From: Siderastrea radians
Taxonomy: Eukaryota; Cnidaria; Anthozoa; Scleractinia; Rhizangiidae
Assembly (NCBI GenBank): GCA_964017195.1
Contig: OZ024898.1
Coordinates: forward strand, 16,353,475 to 16,417,474
Direction: 5' to 3'
Length of the DNA stretch: 64,000 nucleotides
Part shown: piece by piece, positions 1 through 10,370 of the stretch
How positions within the stretch are numbered: the stretch's first letter is position 1
How the letters are laid out: each line of letters starts with the position of its first letter
Notes under the pieces: model-generated
Databases searched by the model: none
What the model saw: the letters and a program-made list of their open reading frames with translations, nothing else
What the model was told of the DNA's origin: nothing
Translations under genes and position numbers: made by a program

Positions 1-2289
1 TGTTCCAAGAGTTCGACTCTAATTTGTCTGACAACAACTCATTCGGTAAAAGAAATACGTCGGAGTTCCGTAAGACAACTCGCAAGGGAATAACATATGA
101 CCCCAACGCGAAACATGTGATTTATTGAGCACAAATTGACCAAGAATCACTGTTTTTACGAAATCATCTTTACATAGTTACGTGGTACGATTAAAAGCTA
201 AGTTTGCCGGCAATTACCTTCGCGAAAGTGTCAACACAAATGAGACTCGGAGCGGCAAATCGTCCAACTTTCAGTTTATTAATCAAGAAAGTACCACACT
301 CGATAGATAAGTATGGAATTTCCTACCTAAAATAATGGCCTGAAAGTAGTTGTTTCGACTGTTAACCGATCAATCAATTCTTTGCGAGTGAAATTGTGAA
401 CTGTTTTATACGGAACGCGGCGGCACTTTCCTTCAACCGATTCACTCACCGGTCAAAATACCTGATTCTAACTTTATTGGCATGAATTTTACAAAGAACA
501 CTTTCTAAGAGAAAATTAAAACCAGGAGCCCCTGGTAAAACAGATTTACTGTTTCAAAAGACTCCTACCTTCACAGTGGAATTTTTTTCATTGAAGAATC
601 AAATTTCTGAATCAAGATCAATAACAACACATTCTGGTAATAAAAATACGCCGATTTCCGTCTAGTTCCCATACGAAAACTCGAACGGCCTAAAGGTATA
701 ACCTCATAGCAAAAAAATTTTTTTTATTGTGCACAATTTGCCTACGAAACGATTATTTTTACGAAATAATTTTGGAGTCGGCGGACAAACTTTGTGAACT
801 GTCAACATGAGATGAGATATGAGCAGCGGATCTTCCGACTTTAGCACGGTTATTTTTCTTTCTTTTTTTTGCAGAAAAATACAACTCCCAGTTGAAAAGT
901 AGAATAGTCTGAGGATTTTGGGAAGGTCTCTTTTTTCAATTGGAATGGTTTAAATTGAAAGAGAGATTTGTGTCATCTTAAAGTTCTGCAGTATTCGCTG
1001 CCCTAGTCGAGCAAAACAAAATACAACACAGCGTTTCTTGTTCAAGCTTGATGCGACCGGTAATTCAAATACGTTAAACAGTACTCTCGGTTAACTCATC
1101 CAACAGAGGCCATTTATCTAGAGTATATGTTTTGCTAGATGTACTTAGAGGTCCGAGCTGTGTACCCAGAACGAGTCATTCTGACAGACTAAACAGAGAA
1201 AGCTCTTTCAGGTGTCCCTGCCTTGACATGCAAATTTTTAATTTAGTTTTAGCGCGAAATTTGTTTTTCGCGGGAAAATAAATTTGATGGGTAATGAATG
1301 GCTTCTTACTATAGGCCTGTTTATTACAATTGTGTACAGGCTATAAAGTACCATCAGGTTAATTATTAACCCTCTGCGTAAATAGAAATGAGCTCACCTT
1401 CGCAAATTTGACGAAATCGTTTCCCTGGCCCGTCAGGCGTTACAACACAACCTCAAGGTTATTTATCTCACACACATTTAAAGTCTCCAAGTTGTTTTGA
1501 CGCTCTTGTATTCCATATTTTGATCTTTAAATGCCGTTAAGTGAATTTCTTCGTGACTCGCTGCTCGTAGGAGAAAAATGTTTGTGAACTCTGAATTTGT
1601 CGGGTTGGCGATTCAGTTTATAGAGCAGTCCACGTGCAAAGCAAACTGTCTTTCATTTTGAGGATGAGCAAAAGTCGTGTTCCTTGTATAGATGGCCATT
1701 CTTGATCCCATTCAACAGCCACCAGAAACCTTCTGTAAAAATGTCTGTTTGAAGTTAAAACATTCTGATCCACTCGCTGTCTGACACTAGAACGCGATAT
1801 TCACTGAATGTGTAGAACGCACAGAACACGCTTGTGTGGAGAGCTGGCCGATGGTACTTTGACAGTTTTCCCCACCCTCCCCACCCCTGCAGGAACGCAC
1901 GGGATTCAGTTTTGCATGGAAACGCAGGTCGATTCCCTGAAGCTACAACTGTTTGGTGCACATCTAATTCAGACAAAAATGTAACTTATCTTGCGCTTGA
2001 ATCAAACAGATGAAACACTTAATGCGAGTGATGACAGCGCTTTTCAGGTGATAAAGCGACGATCTCAGCGGCCGTCGCAGACTGAGAGATGAGCTCGCGA
2101 TGACGCTTTGGTCTTTATTTAACCAAAGTGACCACTGCTAGAGACTTAAGGCACTTGTGTTTATTAAACCAAATCGCCACCAAAATATTTTATGAATTAT
2201 ATTTTATGAATATTTTATTTATAAAGATTTTTGTTTGATATAGCAACCAAAGTGACCACTTGCAGAGATTTGGTGCACCGTTTTTTCAA
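1..2289. repeat. Left inverted-repeat arm, unique part (truncated by window edge)
   Basis: Reverse complement of 13434..15805. It contains no credible gene; the 73-residue frame near 1755..1976 recurs in the right arm and is a by-product of the repeat. The sequence is AT-rich, and the arm runs straight into the 47-bp array at about 2290. The right arm continues beyond the point that matches position 1, so this arm probably continues to the left of the window. Confidence 0.85.
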
Positions 2290-4296
2290 TCAAACAAAAG
2301 TGACCAATTAAGCAGAAATATGGACACTTATGTTTATTAAACAAAAGTGACCACTGAAACAGACATAAGTAGACATAAGTATGGACACTTGTGTTTATTA
2401 AAAAAACCTGACCAATGAAACAGCCGAATGGACACTTGTGTTTATTATACAAAAGTAACCACTGAATATGGACACTTGTGTTTATCAAACAAAAGTGACC
2501 AATAAAACAGACATACTGACACTTGTGCTTAATAAACAAAAGTGACCAGTAAAACAGACCTATGGACACTTGTGCTTATTAAACAAAAGTGACCAATAAA
2601 CCAGACATACGGACACTTGTGCTTATTAAACAAAAGTGACCAATGAAACAGACATACGGACACTTGTGCTTACTAAACAAAAGTGTCCAATGAAACAGAC
2701 ATACAGACACTTGTGTTTATTAAACAAAAGTGACCAATGAAATAGGCATACGGACACTTATGCTTATTAAACAAAAGTTTCCAATGAAAGAGACATAATA
2801 TATATGGACACTTGTGTTTATTATACGAAAGTGTCCCATGAAACAGACACTTGTGTTTATTAAACAAAAGTGTCCAATGAAACAGACAGACACTTGTGCT
2901 TATAAAACAAAAGTTTCCAATGAAACAGACATGTGGACACTTGTGCTTATTAAACAAGTGTCCAATGAAAGATACCTACGGACACTTGTGCTTATTAAAC
3001 AAAAGTTCCCAATGAAACTGACATAATGGACACTTGTGTTTATTATACGAAAGTGTCCCATGAAACATGCTTATAAAACAAAAGTTTCCAATGAAACAGA
3101 CATATGGACACTTGGGCTTATTAAATAAGTGTCCAATGAAACATACATACGGACACTTGTGCTTATTAAACAAAAGTTCCCAATGAAACTGACATATGAA
3201 CACTTGTGTTTATTATACAAAAGTGACCAATGAAACAGACATATGGACACTTGTGTTTATTAAACAAAAGGGACCAATGGAACAGACATAAGGACACTTG
3301 TGCTTATTAAACAAAAGTGACCAATAAACCAGACATACGGACACTTGTGCTTATTAAACCAAAGTGACCAATAAAACAGACATATGGACACTTGTGCTTA
3401 TTATACAAAAGTATCCAATGAAACAGACATACGGACACTTGTGCTCATTAAACAAAAGTGTCCAATGAAACAGACAGACACTTCTGCTTATTAAACAAAA
3501 GTGACCAATGAAACAGACATACGGACACGTGCTTATTAAACAAAAGTGACCAGTAAAACATGAGACATACGGACACTTGTGCTTATTAAACAAAAGTGGC
3601 CATTGAAACAGACATATGGACACTGGTGCTTATTATACAAAAGTGACCAATGAAACAGACATATGGACACTTGGGTTTATTAAACAAAAGTGACCAATGA
3701 AACAGACATATGGACACTTGTGCTTATTAAACAAAAGTGACCATTGAAACAGACATATGGACACTTGTGCTTATTATACAAAACTGACCAGTAAAGCAGA
3801 CATATGGACACTTGTGTTTTTTAAACAAAAGTGACCAATGAAACAGATATATGGACACTTCTGTTTACTAAACAAAAGTGACCAATGGAACAGACATAAG
3901 GACACTTGTGCTTATTAAACAAAAGTGTCCAATGAAACAGACATATGGACACTTGTGTTTATTAAACAAAAGGGACCAATGGAACAGACATAAGGACACT
4001 TGTGCTTATTAAACAAAAGTGACCAATAAACCAGACATACGGACACTTGTGCTTATTAAACCAAAGTGACCAATAAAACAGACATATGGACACTTGTGCT
4101 TATTATACAAAAGTATCCAATGAAACAGACATACGGACACTTGTGCTCATTAAACAAAAGTGACCAATGAAACAGACATACGGACACGTGCTTATTAAAC
4201 AAAAGTGACCAGTAAAACAGACATACGGACACTTGTGCTTATTAAACAAAAGTGGCCATTGAAACAGACATATGGACACTGGTGCTTATTATACAG
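2290..4296. repeat. 47-bp minisatellite array, left arm (about 42 units)
   Basis: Head-to-tail units of about 47 bp of the type GGACACTTGTGCTTATTAAA, then CAAAAGTGACC, then AATGAAACAGACATAC. Each unit is close to a 31-bp palindrome, because GGACACTT is answered by AAGTGTCC or AAGTGACC. There are no spacers, so this is not a CRISPR array. A block of several units is duplicated at an offset of 702 bp: the variant reading GGGACCAATGGAACAGAC occurs near 3270 and again near 3972. The array ends abruptly at about 4295, where coding sequence begins. Confidence 0.95.
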
Positions 4297-4426
4297 AGCC
4301 GAGAGGAAAAAGTACTACAAGCATGGCAGGAAAGCGAAAGCCCAGCCAGAGAAATATCTTTCGCTGACCGCCGATGGGATGGATCAAGCCAAACACAACC
4401 TGCCGCATTTTACGACAACCACGAAG
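4297..4426 (+). CDS. DUF7869-like exon 1 (first visible)
   Basis: It follows an acceptor ending ATACAG that is formed by the last unit of the 47-bp array. The exon reads through RKKYYKHGRKAKAQPEKY and ends LPHFTTTTK before a GTTAGT donor. It carries DGMDQAK, a conserved acidic motif. Exon end is phase 0. Upstream there is only array sequence, so earlier coding exons are missing or lie outside the window. Confidence 0.75.
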
Positions 4427-7400
4427 GTTAGTGAAATTATAAAATGTACTTTCGAAAACATAGAGGGACAACTGCAAGAACTTTTTTAAAATTTAGAGAC
4501 ACATCATTGTAACATTAGGCCACTTAGTCCGTTTATCTCTACTTATCGATGCAACATTATTCATTGTAATGAAGATGTACACGAAAACACCGTCCCGCCT
4601 GTGTTCACTAAATGTTAATTTGAACATGAACATGGCTTATAGTCGCACGCTCTGAATAACAATAGATGAACAATAACTAGAGGTTACTAGAACATCGAGA
4701 GTTCAGCGTTACCATTTATGAAGCATCAAATGAATGAAATTGCGCTTGGTATATGCAAGGGTTGACTTGAAGTCTTTTATGTTCATCTTAAGATTGATGA
4801 TCATGCATGGAAATTAAAGACGCACGTAACGGGTGTCCTGGCAAACAACCACACCAAAGCGGGGGCCTACATTGACTGCTGTCAATATCCCCATGACAGC
4901 AATCTGACCATCAACATTATTTTGCACACTCTGCTATGGATACAGACAACGGTAAGCAAAGAAAGAAAATGGTTACGTATACCACATGTGCGTTTCTTTC
5001 CAACGAGATATTTCATAATATGCTAATTTGGAGTGCTGGTAACGTGATTAGCAGCCACTAACACAGTATAAGTAAGTTCAAGAAAGGCGAGAGATGCATC
5101 AGTTGCTACTTTGTTTTTTGAGGAGTAACTTACAAGAGCTCATCCTGCCGTTCAATATTATCTTTATAAACTTAGTCTGTTTCAGCGTCAAAGCAGCACT
5201 GCGCACCAGTCTTTTCAGTTGGCTTTTTTTACTGAAAAATAAGCAACCGTGTGTACAATTCCATTTCTTCCTTTTTTTCTTTGTCTAACAAGCAAGAGTG
5301 CAGGAAAGCGATCTATTTTAGTTCGCGTCAAAACAAGATCGCGAGTATGTCAGTTTCAGTTATGACTATTGATTAAGAACCAACATTGGGCTTAAGTCTA
5401 TTTCAGTTGCATTTTGTTTACAGACCAACATTGCGCGGAAGTCTATTTAAGTAACGACTTTTGTTAATGAACAAGAATGCGCTCAAGTCAATTTCAGTCA
5501 ATTCCCTTTTTATAAGCAATATTGCGCGCGTCTGTGAAACTGGTGATGTTTGGCCAGTAATAAACTCACTTGAAGAAATTCCATTTCAGTGCTTTTTCAT
5601 GAGTATTAAATGTTCAATCATTTCTTTATACAGTTGGGCCAACTACCACCTACGCTGTACCTACAGATGGATAATTGTTGGCGAGAAAACAAAAACCGTT
5701 ATGTGCTGTGTTTTCTCGCCTTACTAGTAGAGTTAGGTATTTTCAAGAAGGTGAATAACTTTGTGATTCTAACTGTAATATTAATGCAACGTTTGAAAAT
5801 TTTTGTCGCTCAAAATGCCTTATGCTTCTTCAAAACTTATCCCCTCACTTTTGTAACCTCTAAACAGAGAATCATCCAGAGCAACTCAACAATTCCTGTA
5901 ATAATCCTTGCATATTGAATAACTTAAGTCTGTTGAATCATCAAAACAGGAAATAGAAAATTGACGCGGTGCGACATTTCGATGGTTCCACCATCATTTT
6001 CAAGCAGTGAGTGCGTACTTAAGCAAGACACTCAGTGCTTGAAAACGATAGTAGAACAATCGAAAAGTCGCACCGCATTATCTCCTACACAGTATGGGAA
6101 ATTCGGGGAAAAGAATTGGTTCATGCATTAAGCTGTGTGTTCATCGAGTCGTGCATGCGCTGCACTTGGGAAGTCTGTAGAGCACTCAAGAAGCTAGAGT
6201 TTTTCGAGGTGCGTACGCTTCTCACGTGCTCTCCAAACCTCTCCTGTGCTTCCATAAATCAATGGACGCACGCTAAGCATGAACCAATTCAGTCTTACTG
6301 GCCAATAACCTGCTGCTATCTCCAATTAAACACTTTTGTCGAAACTCTGGGACACTATTTTCCTTTCGTTGAGGATCCAAGTTACTTTCTAAAATTTTGT
6401 GTATATCATATACAAAATTACTGCTACTACTACTACTACCACTACTACGACTACTACTAATGATATTTATTTATTTACTGGCAGATAAAGGTGTGCTTTT
6501 TGATGACTGGCCACACGCACGAGGACATCGATCAGATGTTCTCGTGTATTTCCAGACGCCTCCGAAAGAACAACGCCCGGACCCTTCTCGAGCTCATCAG
6601 AGAGATTGGAATGAGCTACTCTCCAGCCATAGTGGCATCGCTGATTACGTTTATGTATGACGTGAAGGAATGGCTGGAGGGGTGTGCCATTTCAAATCTC
6701 TCTGGACATATCCACCAGCATCAATTTAAGCTCGTGAGGGGTCCGGACGGGAAAGCACGATTGTTTTACAAGAAGTGGTCGACCACTCCCACCTGGTCAC
6801 CTCCGGAAGGCATCGCTCTTCTTCAGAAGACACCCAGTGGAAAACCTAACCTCGTGGTGCCCGATGTGGCAAAGTTGAATATTCCTAAGCTAAAGCAGGA
6901 TATTCCAAGATACAGCCTCCATTTCGACCCTCCCACCACTAAGTGGTGGGAGGACTTTATTAAAAATGGAGGCCCTGTACAAAGTGAGAATCCGCAGTGG
7001 GTGCTGCCATCCCTTCGCCGTCAGCCAGAAAATAATGCAGAGGAAATCTCCGCCGTCACCAGTGATATTCAGGATACCCTCCTCAAACTGGTTGAAAGAG
7101 AGGAACGGGAGGTGGAGGTAATAGCATTAATTTGTGGTGAAAATGGAATTGATTGCACAGTATGGCTCATCGTGGTGCACACTTAAAGACAGTCATTTTG
7201 ATAATTTTTAAAATTTTTTATTGTAAAAATTTCCGTGTCTTGAATTAATGACGGGCGTATGTATACAAAGAACAGACCCGTTATTGGCTATAGAAAGGTT
7301 ACTTTGGACATGTGACACCTCCTTACTTTTCCCACACAATACTAGTGAAATACCAAACAAGACAAAGGGAACAAATGATTTAGGGAGTATTACGCAAAAA

Positions 7401-7637
7401 CTATTTTACGAGTGAAGTAATATCCTTTTAGTCTCAATGTAAAAGGCTTTTTAAATATTACCACAGTTTTTAGTCAATCATAATTACTTTCAAGGACATT
7501 ATTTTTTTGTCGAATGAAACCTGACTCAATACTTCCACTGGTTACTCTAACTTGTTATTCTTGCTATTCAAGGTTACAGTTGGACGCAAAAGAAAGGGGA
7601 CCACAAAGCAAGGAAACAACAAAAGAGTCAAAAAATG
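4297..7637 (+). CDS. Multi-exon DUF7869-like protein gene (putative DDE/RNase H-type transposase of the giant element), 5' part missing
   Basis: Four exons splice in phase with GT-AG borders: 4297..4426, 4793..4951, 5634..5750 and 6485..7117. Together they encode about 346 residues without a stop, with a possible fifth exon at 7573..7637. The motifs, in order, are DGMDQAK (exon 1), YPHDSNLTI (exon 2), LYLQMDNCWRENKN (exon 3) and GHTHEDIDQMFS (exon 4). I recognise this motif series from uncharacterised DUF7869 proteins that are abundant in cnidarians. Spaced acidic residues in hydrophobic strands, as in DGMD and QMDN, look like an RNase H-fold catalytic core; a transposase role is inference. 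The N-terminal portion usual in the family is absent: exon 1 starts directly at the array border. No start codon or promoter could be assigned. The reading frame is open across all four exons, so the gene may be recent. Confidence 0.75.
4793..4951 (+). CDS. DUF7869-like exon 2
   Basis: 53 codons in phase 0 between an acceptor ending TTAAG and a GTAAGC donor. It contains LKTHVTGVLANN and YPHDSNLTINIILHTLL, which match the segment that follows the DGMDQAK motif in the family. The frame is open in genomic sequence but lacks its own start codon. Confidence 0.75.
5634..5750 (+). CDS. DUF7869-like exon 3
   Basis: 39 codons, acceptor TTTATACAG and donor GTGAAT, phase 0 at both ends. It encodes LPPTLYLQMDNCWRENKNRY and ends VELGIFKK. 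The hydrophobic strand followed by MDN is the second conserved acidic site of the family and a plausible second catalytic Asp. Confidence 0.8.
5965..6076. repeat. Short foldback (about 50-bp arms) in the intron
   Basis: GCGGTGCGACATTTCGATGG at the left end is answered by the complement at the right end (TCGAAAAGTCGCACCGC), and the CATTTTCAAGCAGTGAGTG segment is answered by CACTCAGTGCTTGAAAACG. The sequence resembles the terminal region of Penelope-like elements seen elsewhere in the window. No target duplication was identified. Confidence 0.65.
6418..6460. repeat. Trinucleotide microsatellite (CTA/TAC)n
   Basis: Simple tandem run of CTACTACTAC type directly upstream of the exon 4 acceptor. 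It produces spurious poly-Tyr/poly-Leu reading frames. Confidence 0.9.
6485..7117 (+). CDS. DUF7869-like exon 4 (C-terminal half with GHTHEDIDQMFS)
   Basis: 211 codons, acceptor TTACTGGCAG and donor GTAATA, phase 0. It begins IKVCFLMTGHTHEDIDQMFS, the signature motif of the family. Histidine and acidic residues there could supply the third catalytic position. The remainder reads as ordinary globular protein, including WWEDFIKNGG. It ends in a charged EREEREVE stretch. The genomic reading frame runs on to a stop at 7186, but the donor at 7118 is a good one. Confidence 0.85.
7573..7637 (+). CDS. Possible fifth exon of the DUF7869-like gene, basic tail
   Basis: Between an acceptor ATTCAAG and a GTGATT donor, in a frame compatible with exon 4, the sequence encodes VTVGRKRKGTTKQGNNKRVK. 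This is a strongly basic stretch resembling a nuclear localisation signal. A continuation could begin near 8776 and stop at about 8838 (KNAGCTVVGRRPLQEKK), but that part rests only on a plausible acceptor. The remaining tail expected of the family is not seen. Confidence 0.35.
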
Positions 7638-8481
7638 GTGATTTTTTTTAACTACGCAATGTTTAGACTTGAGTTGTTTTTTTTCAAGTTGTTTTACTCT
7701 ATTAAGGACGTTCGTGCTAATTGTTTCTGCGGTTCCTTACCGCGCACACAATTCACGTCGCCATGTCATGCATTGAGCGCGCACGCTGAATAAGAAATGA
7801 AGAGATATATAGCGCTAGTGGGCATTTTAACATCTATGCACGAATTTAACTCTCTTAAATGTTCGGTGATCCCAGATTTTCTTTTGATAAATCATTTTCT
7901 TTATCGATTATCTACGTTTTATGAAAAATTGAACAAAATCTGTGTTGTGGAAATTTGATTTTTTTTCCAATTTTTCTTCCCACGCATCATCGAATTCCGC
8001 TATTACTTTAGCTGTACGGTGTTGGCAAAAGTCCATTTCAAAGGTTGAGTTTAACTGAAAGGATGACACTGGTTCAAATTATTTGCTTGACAGACCCACT
8101 TGAATGAAATTCGGCGAATTATTTTTAATATTTTTCAACTAACAACCACTGCGGTGATGTCGAGTTACGAGGGCCGATTTGTCAAAATTGGAGTAGTTTT
8201 CCACGTGCTTTATTTGACAAAGCCGGTGACACCCCAATTTTTTTGCATTTCTGACATAGGTAACTGATTATCTTACTGTGGCAAAAGTATGAAAAATCTG
8301 AGTTGTAGAAGATTCTCGCGCGAACGTCCTTAAAAACCAACAAAAAAACACACTTTATGACCAGGATCAAAGCATTGGTTGTCGATGTTTACTCTACTTC
8401 CTACTTGAATTTACTTCAACACTAAATGTTTTCTGAATAATGAATGTATAAATATCATATATTAGAACTGCGGGATGAATA
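7638..8481. other. AT-rich stretch with no gene seen
   Basis: Contains homopolymer runs and no supported coding segment, RNA gene or repeat copy that I can recognise. It may be intron of the DUF7869-like gene. Confidence 0.5.
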
Positions 8482-8745
8482 ATTAAATGTAAAGAAGAAC
8501 AACGCAGTTATAGACGCAACTTCTGCAGTTGGGAAAAGAGAGCCTGAAAGAACTTCAGGCTCGTACGGGATTCGAATCCACCAGCTCTCAGTTGGCTTGT
8601 TAGCTCAATTGGTTAGAGTGCTGCACAGGTGTCGCAGAGTTCAAGGCTTCGATCCCGTAAAAGCCTGAATTTTTTCCGGCTTTCTTTTCGCAACTACAAA
8701 AGTTGCGTCTATAACTGCGATGATCTTCTTTACATTTATTAATTG
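8482..8745. mobile_element. Head-to-head pair of tRNA-derived SINE copies (inverted)
   Basis: Two copies of the same tRNA-like repeat meet in opposite orientation. The outer end ATTAAATGTAAAGAAGA at 8482 is answered by TCTTCTTTACATTTATTAAT ending near 8745. The + copy has a tRNA-like head at 8593..8666; the - copy is shorter and truncated at the head. The sequence is the same family as the 247-bp tandem units at 45.3-46.9 kb. An inverted pair like this would fold into a long hairpin if transcribed. Confidence 0.75.
8593..8666 (+). tRNA. tRNA-like SINE head (pseudogene)
   Basis: GGCTTGTTAGCTCAATTGG is a pol III A-box type segment with a GCTC D-stem. The T-loop region reads GCTTCGATCC. The outer GGCTT/AAGCC pairing is kept, but the T and anticodon stems are broken. 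It is a decayed tRNA-derived repeat, not a working tRNA. Confidence 0.5.
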
Positions 8746-8774
8746 TTTTCTGTTTCTTTCTCTTCGCTTGCAGA

Positions 8775-10184
8775 GGAAGAATGCTGGCTGCACTGTTGTT
8801 GGAAGACGTCCTCTCCAAGAAAAAAAAGGTTCTTTTTAGAGCCACTTGTTTTACAGTGAGAAAAAAACAAAAACAAAAACAAAATAGACAAAACGAACAA
8901 AAACAAAACCAAAAAAAAAACATAAAACAAAACAAAACAAAAACGGCTCTTTTAGGAGCCACCACATAATACAAAGGTGAATGACCAACAAATATGAATT
9001 TAACATTTAATTTTCCAGTGAAGAGTACTATATTATGCTTCCCATTTAAAACATTTAGTTTTAACCATTACGTTTTTTGTTAACTATAGTTAATAATTGA
9101 AAATTGCGCGTTAGGCATATCGCTTGACGACTACGAGCAAAGTAATGTACACATGTAAGGGTGATTAAGTTTTTCATTAATGTCGACTTCGGACTAATCA
9201 ACGAATGTGCACTAAATGAAAAAACGAATAAGTACATATTTAGTACTTATAATCTGCGAACTACACGTACTATAACATACATTTTAACAACCAATGGCTA
9301 AGAAGTGCTTCACTGTCATACTGAGCAATCTAAGTTGTAAAACGTATCTATGATAACTCAAAAATATATTTAAGGCCACCAAAAAGTCTGGGAAGACCGT
9401 ATTTTCGGCAGCAATACCTTAAAACGCCACAACTTTGTATCTAAACGTACCTAGCGTGTTCCTATGTGCTGTTTTGCAAAGAAGAGGCTACTGCCTCATA
9501 TAAAAATTTATTGTATTCTCGCATTTCATTACAAATAATGGACAAGTGAATGAAGGAAGGAAGGAAGGAAGGAATTGCCCATATAAGGACAATATTTGCG
9601 TGCTGTCTGTCTGCCTATATCAGCTCCTGTATAAAACTTCCTGCTGTGACTACTGCACTTCAACCTCTCATGACTCTTTACGCCTTTCACCCTTTCTCTG
9701 TCTCCTAGTGGGTAAACAGAAATAGCATATTACAGATAAAAAGGTTACAACGAAAAGTTCACTAACTAACTCAACACAACATATCGTCCTCTCAATAACA
9801 TTTCTTAAGTGGCTTTTGATAAATGACGAAAGTCCACGTAATTCTTTTTCAGGGCTGAGTAAATTTAATTAACACAAATGTCCTAAGCCTGTTTCAGACC
9901 GGAGTATCGTTTGTAGGATTCATATACTGATATTTTTTTTAATCAAACTGCTTTGTCCTTTTCTATCGCCTTCTTTGTCGTCTAGCTACACGATAGCAGT
10001 AACGTTTGCTAGAAAGCCCTATAAGCGTATTCAAGCATCCAAAAAAATGCTAAAAAATCAGTTTTAAACTGAGTTTGCTGCTTTTTTTGTCGTAGTTTTT
10101 TCGGCAAAAACTTCTCAACAAGCAAGTGTAGAGTCATAAAAAATAAATGCATTATTTAGGTTTTCTTGCAGAAAACTGAGCAGT
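8775..10184. other. Interior of the giant element, no clear gene
   Basis: Low-complexity A-rich stretch at 8860..8945 (AAAAC-type repeats) and a short GAAG run at about 9553..9574. Frames on either strand through the A-rich tract (8600..8974) are low complexity and unsupported. Nothing else recognised. Confidence 0.5.
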
Positions 10185-10370
10185 GTTGGAAGGGTGGGGA
10201 GGCAGGGGAATTTTCCCAAACACAATTTATCAACGGTCCACATAGCCGTGTTCTGTGGCCTACACATTTAGGAAATATATCGCCTTCACGGATAAGATAG
10301 TATGTGTATCAGAATGCTTCAACTTCAAACACAAGTATACCCATTAGTCTGTTGACGAGGTGACTTTCTG
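10185..10370. repeat. Degenerate copy of a right-arm segment next to the array
   Basis: GGGTGGGGAGGCAGGGGAA, the following ACACATTTAGGAAATAT and ATCAGAATGCTTCAACTTCAA resemble, in the same order, the segment at about 13860..14010 of the right arm. The inner flank of the array therefore carries an eroded copy of the sequence found on its outer flank. Confidence 0.55.

Larger units (their letters stand above)
5751..6484 (+). other. Intron of the DUF7869-like gene with embedded repeats
   Basis: Non-coding between exons 3 and 4. It contains a foldback at 5965..6076 and a short CTA/TAC trinucleotide run at about 6418..6460. Apparent open frames here (for example 6035..6460) run across these repeats and are not supported. 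Confidence 0.6.

Noticed and set aside
2219..3623. Several Cys-rich open frames with CLFHW/CFIGHF repeats on the minus strand (and their + strand counterparts at 10.5-13.2 kb)
   Set aside because: They are translations of the 47-bp array. Frames shift and stop with each unit-length variant, and the same peptides appear in both arms.
2290..4296. CRISPR-like direct repeats
   Set aside because: Units are contiguous without unique spacers, and the context is clearly eukaryotic.
5094..5288. Hydrophobic 64-residue frame as a small membrane protein
   Set aside because: It lies in the intron between DUF7869-like exons 2 and 3 in T-rich sequence, with no conserved motif.
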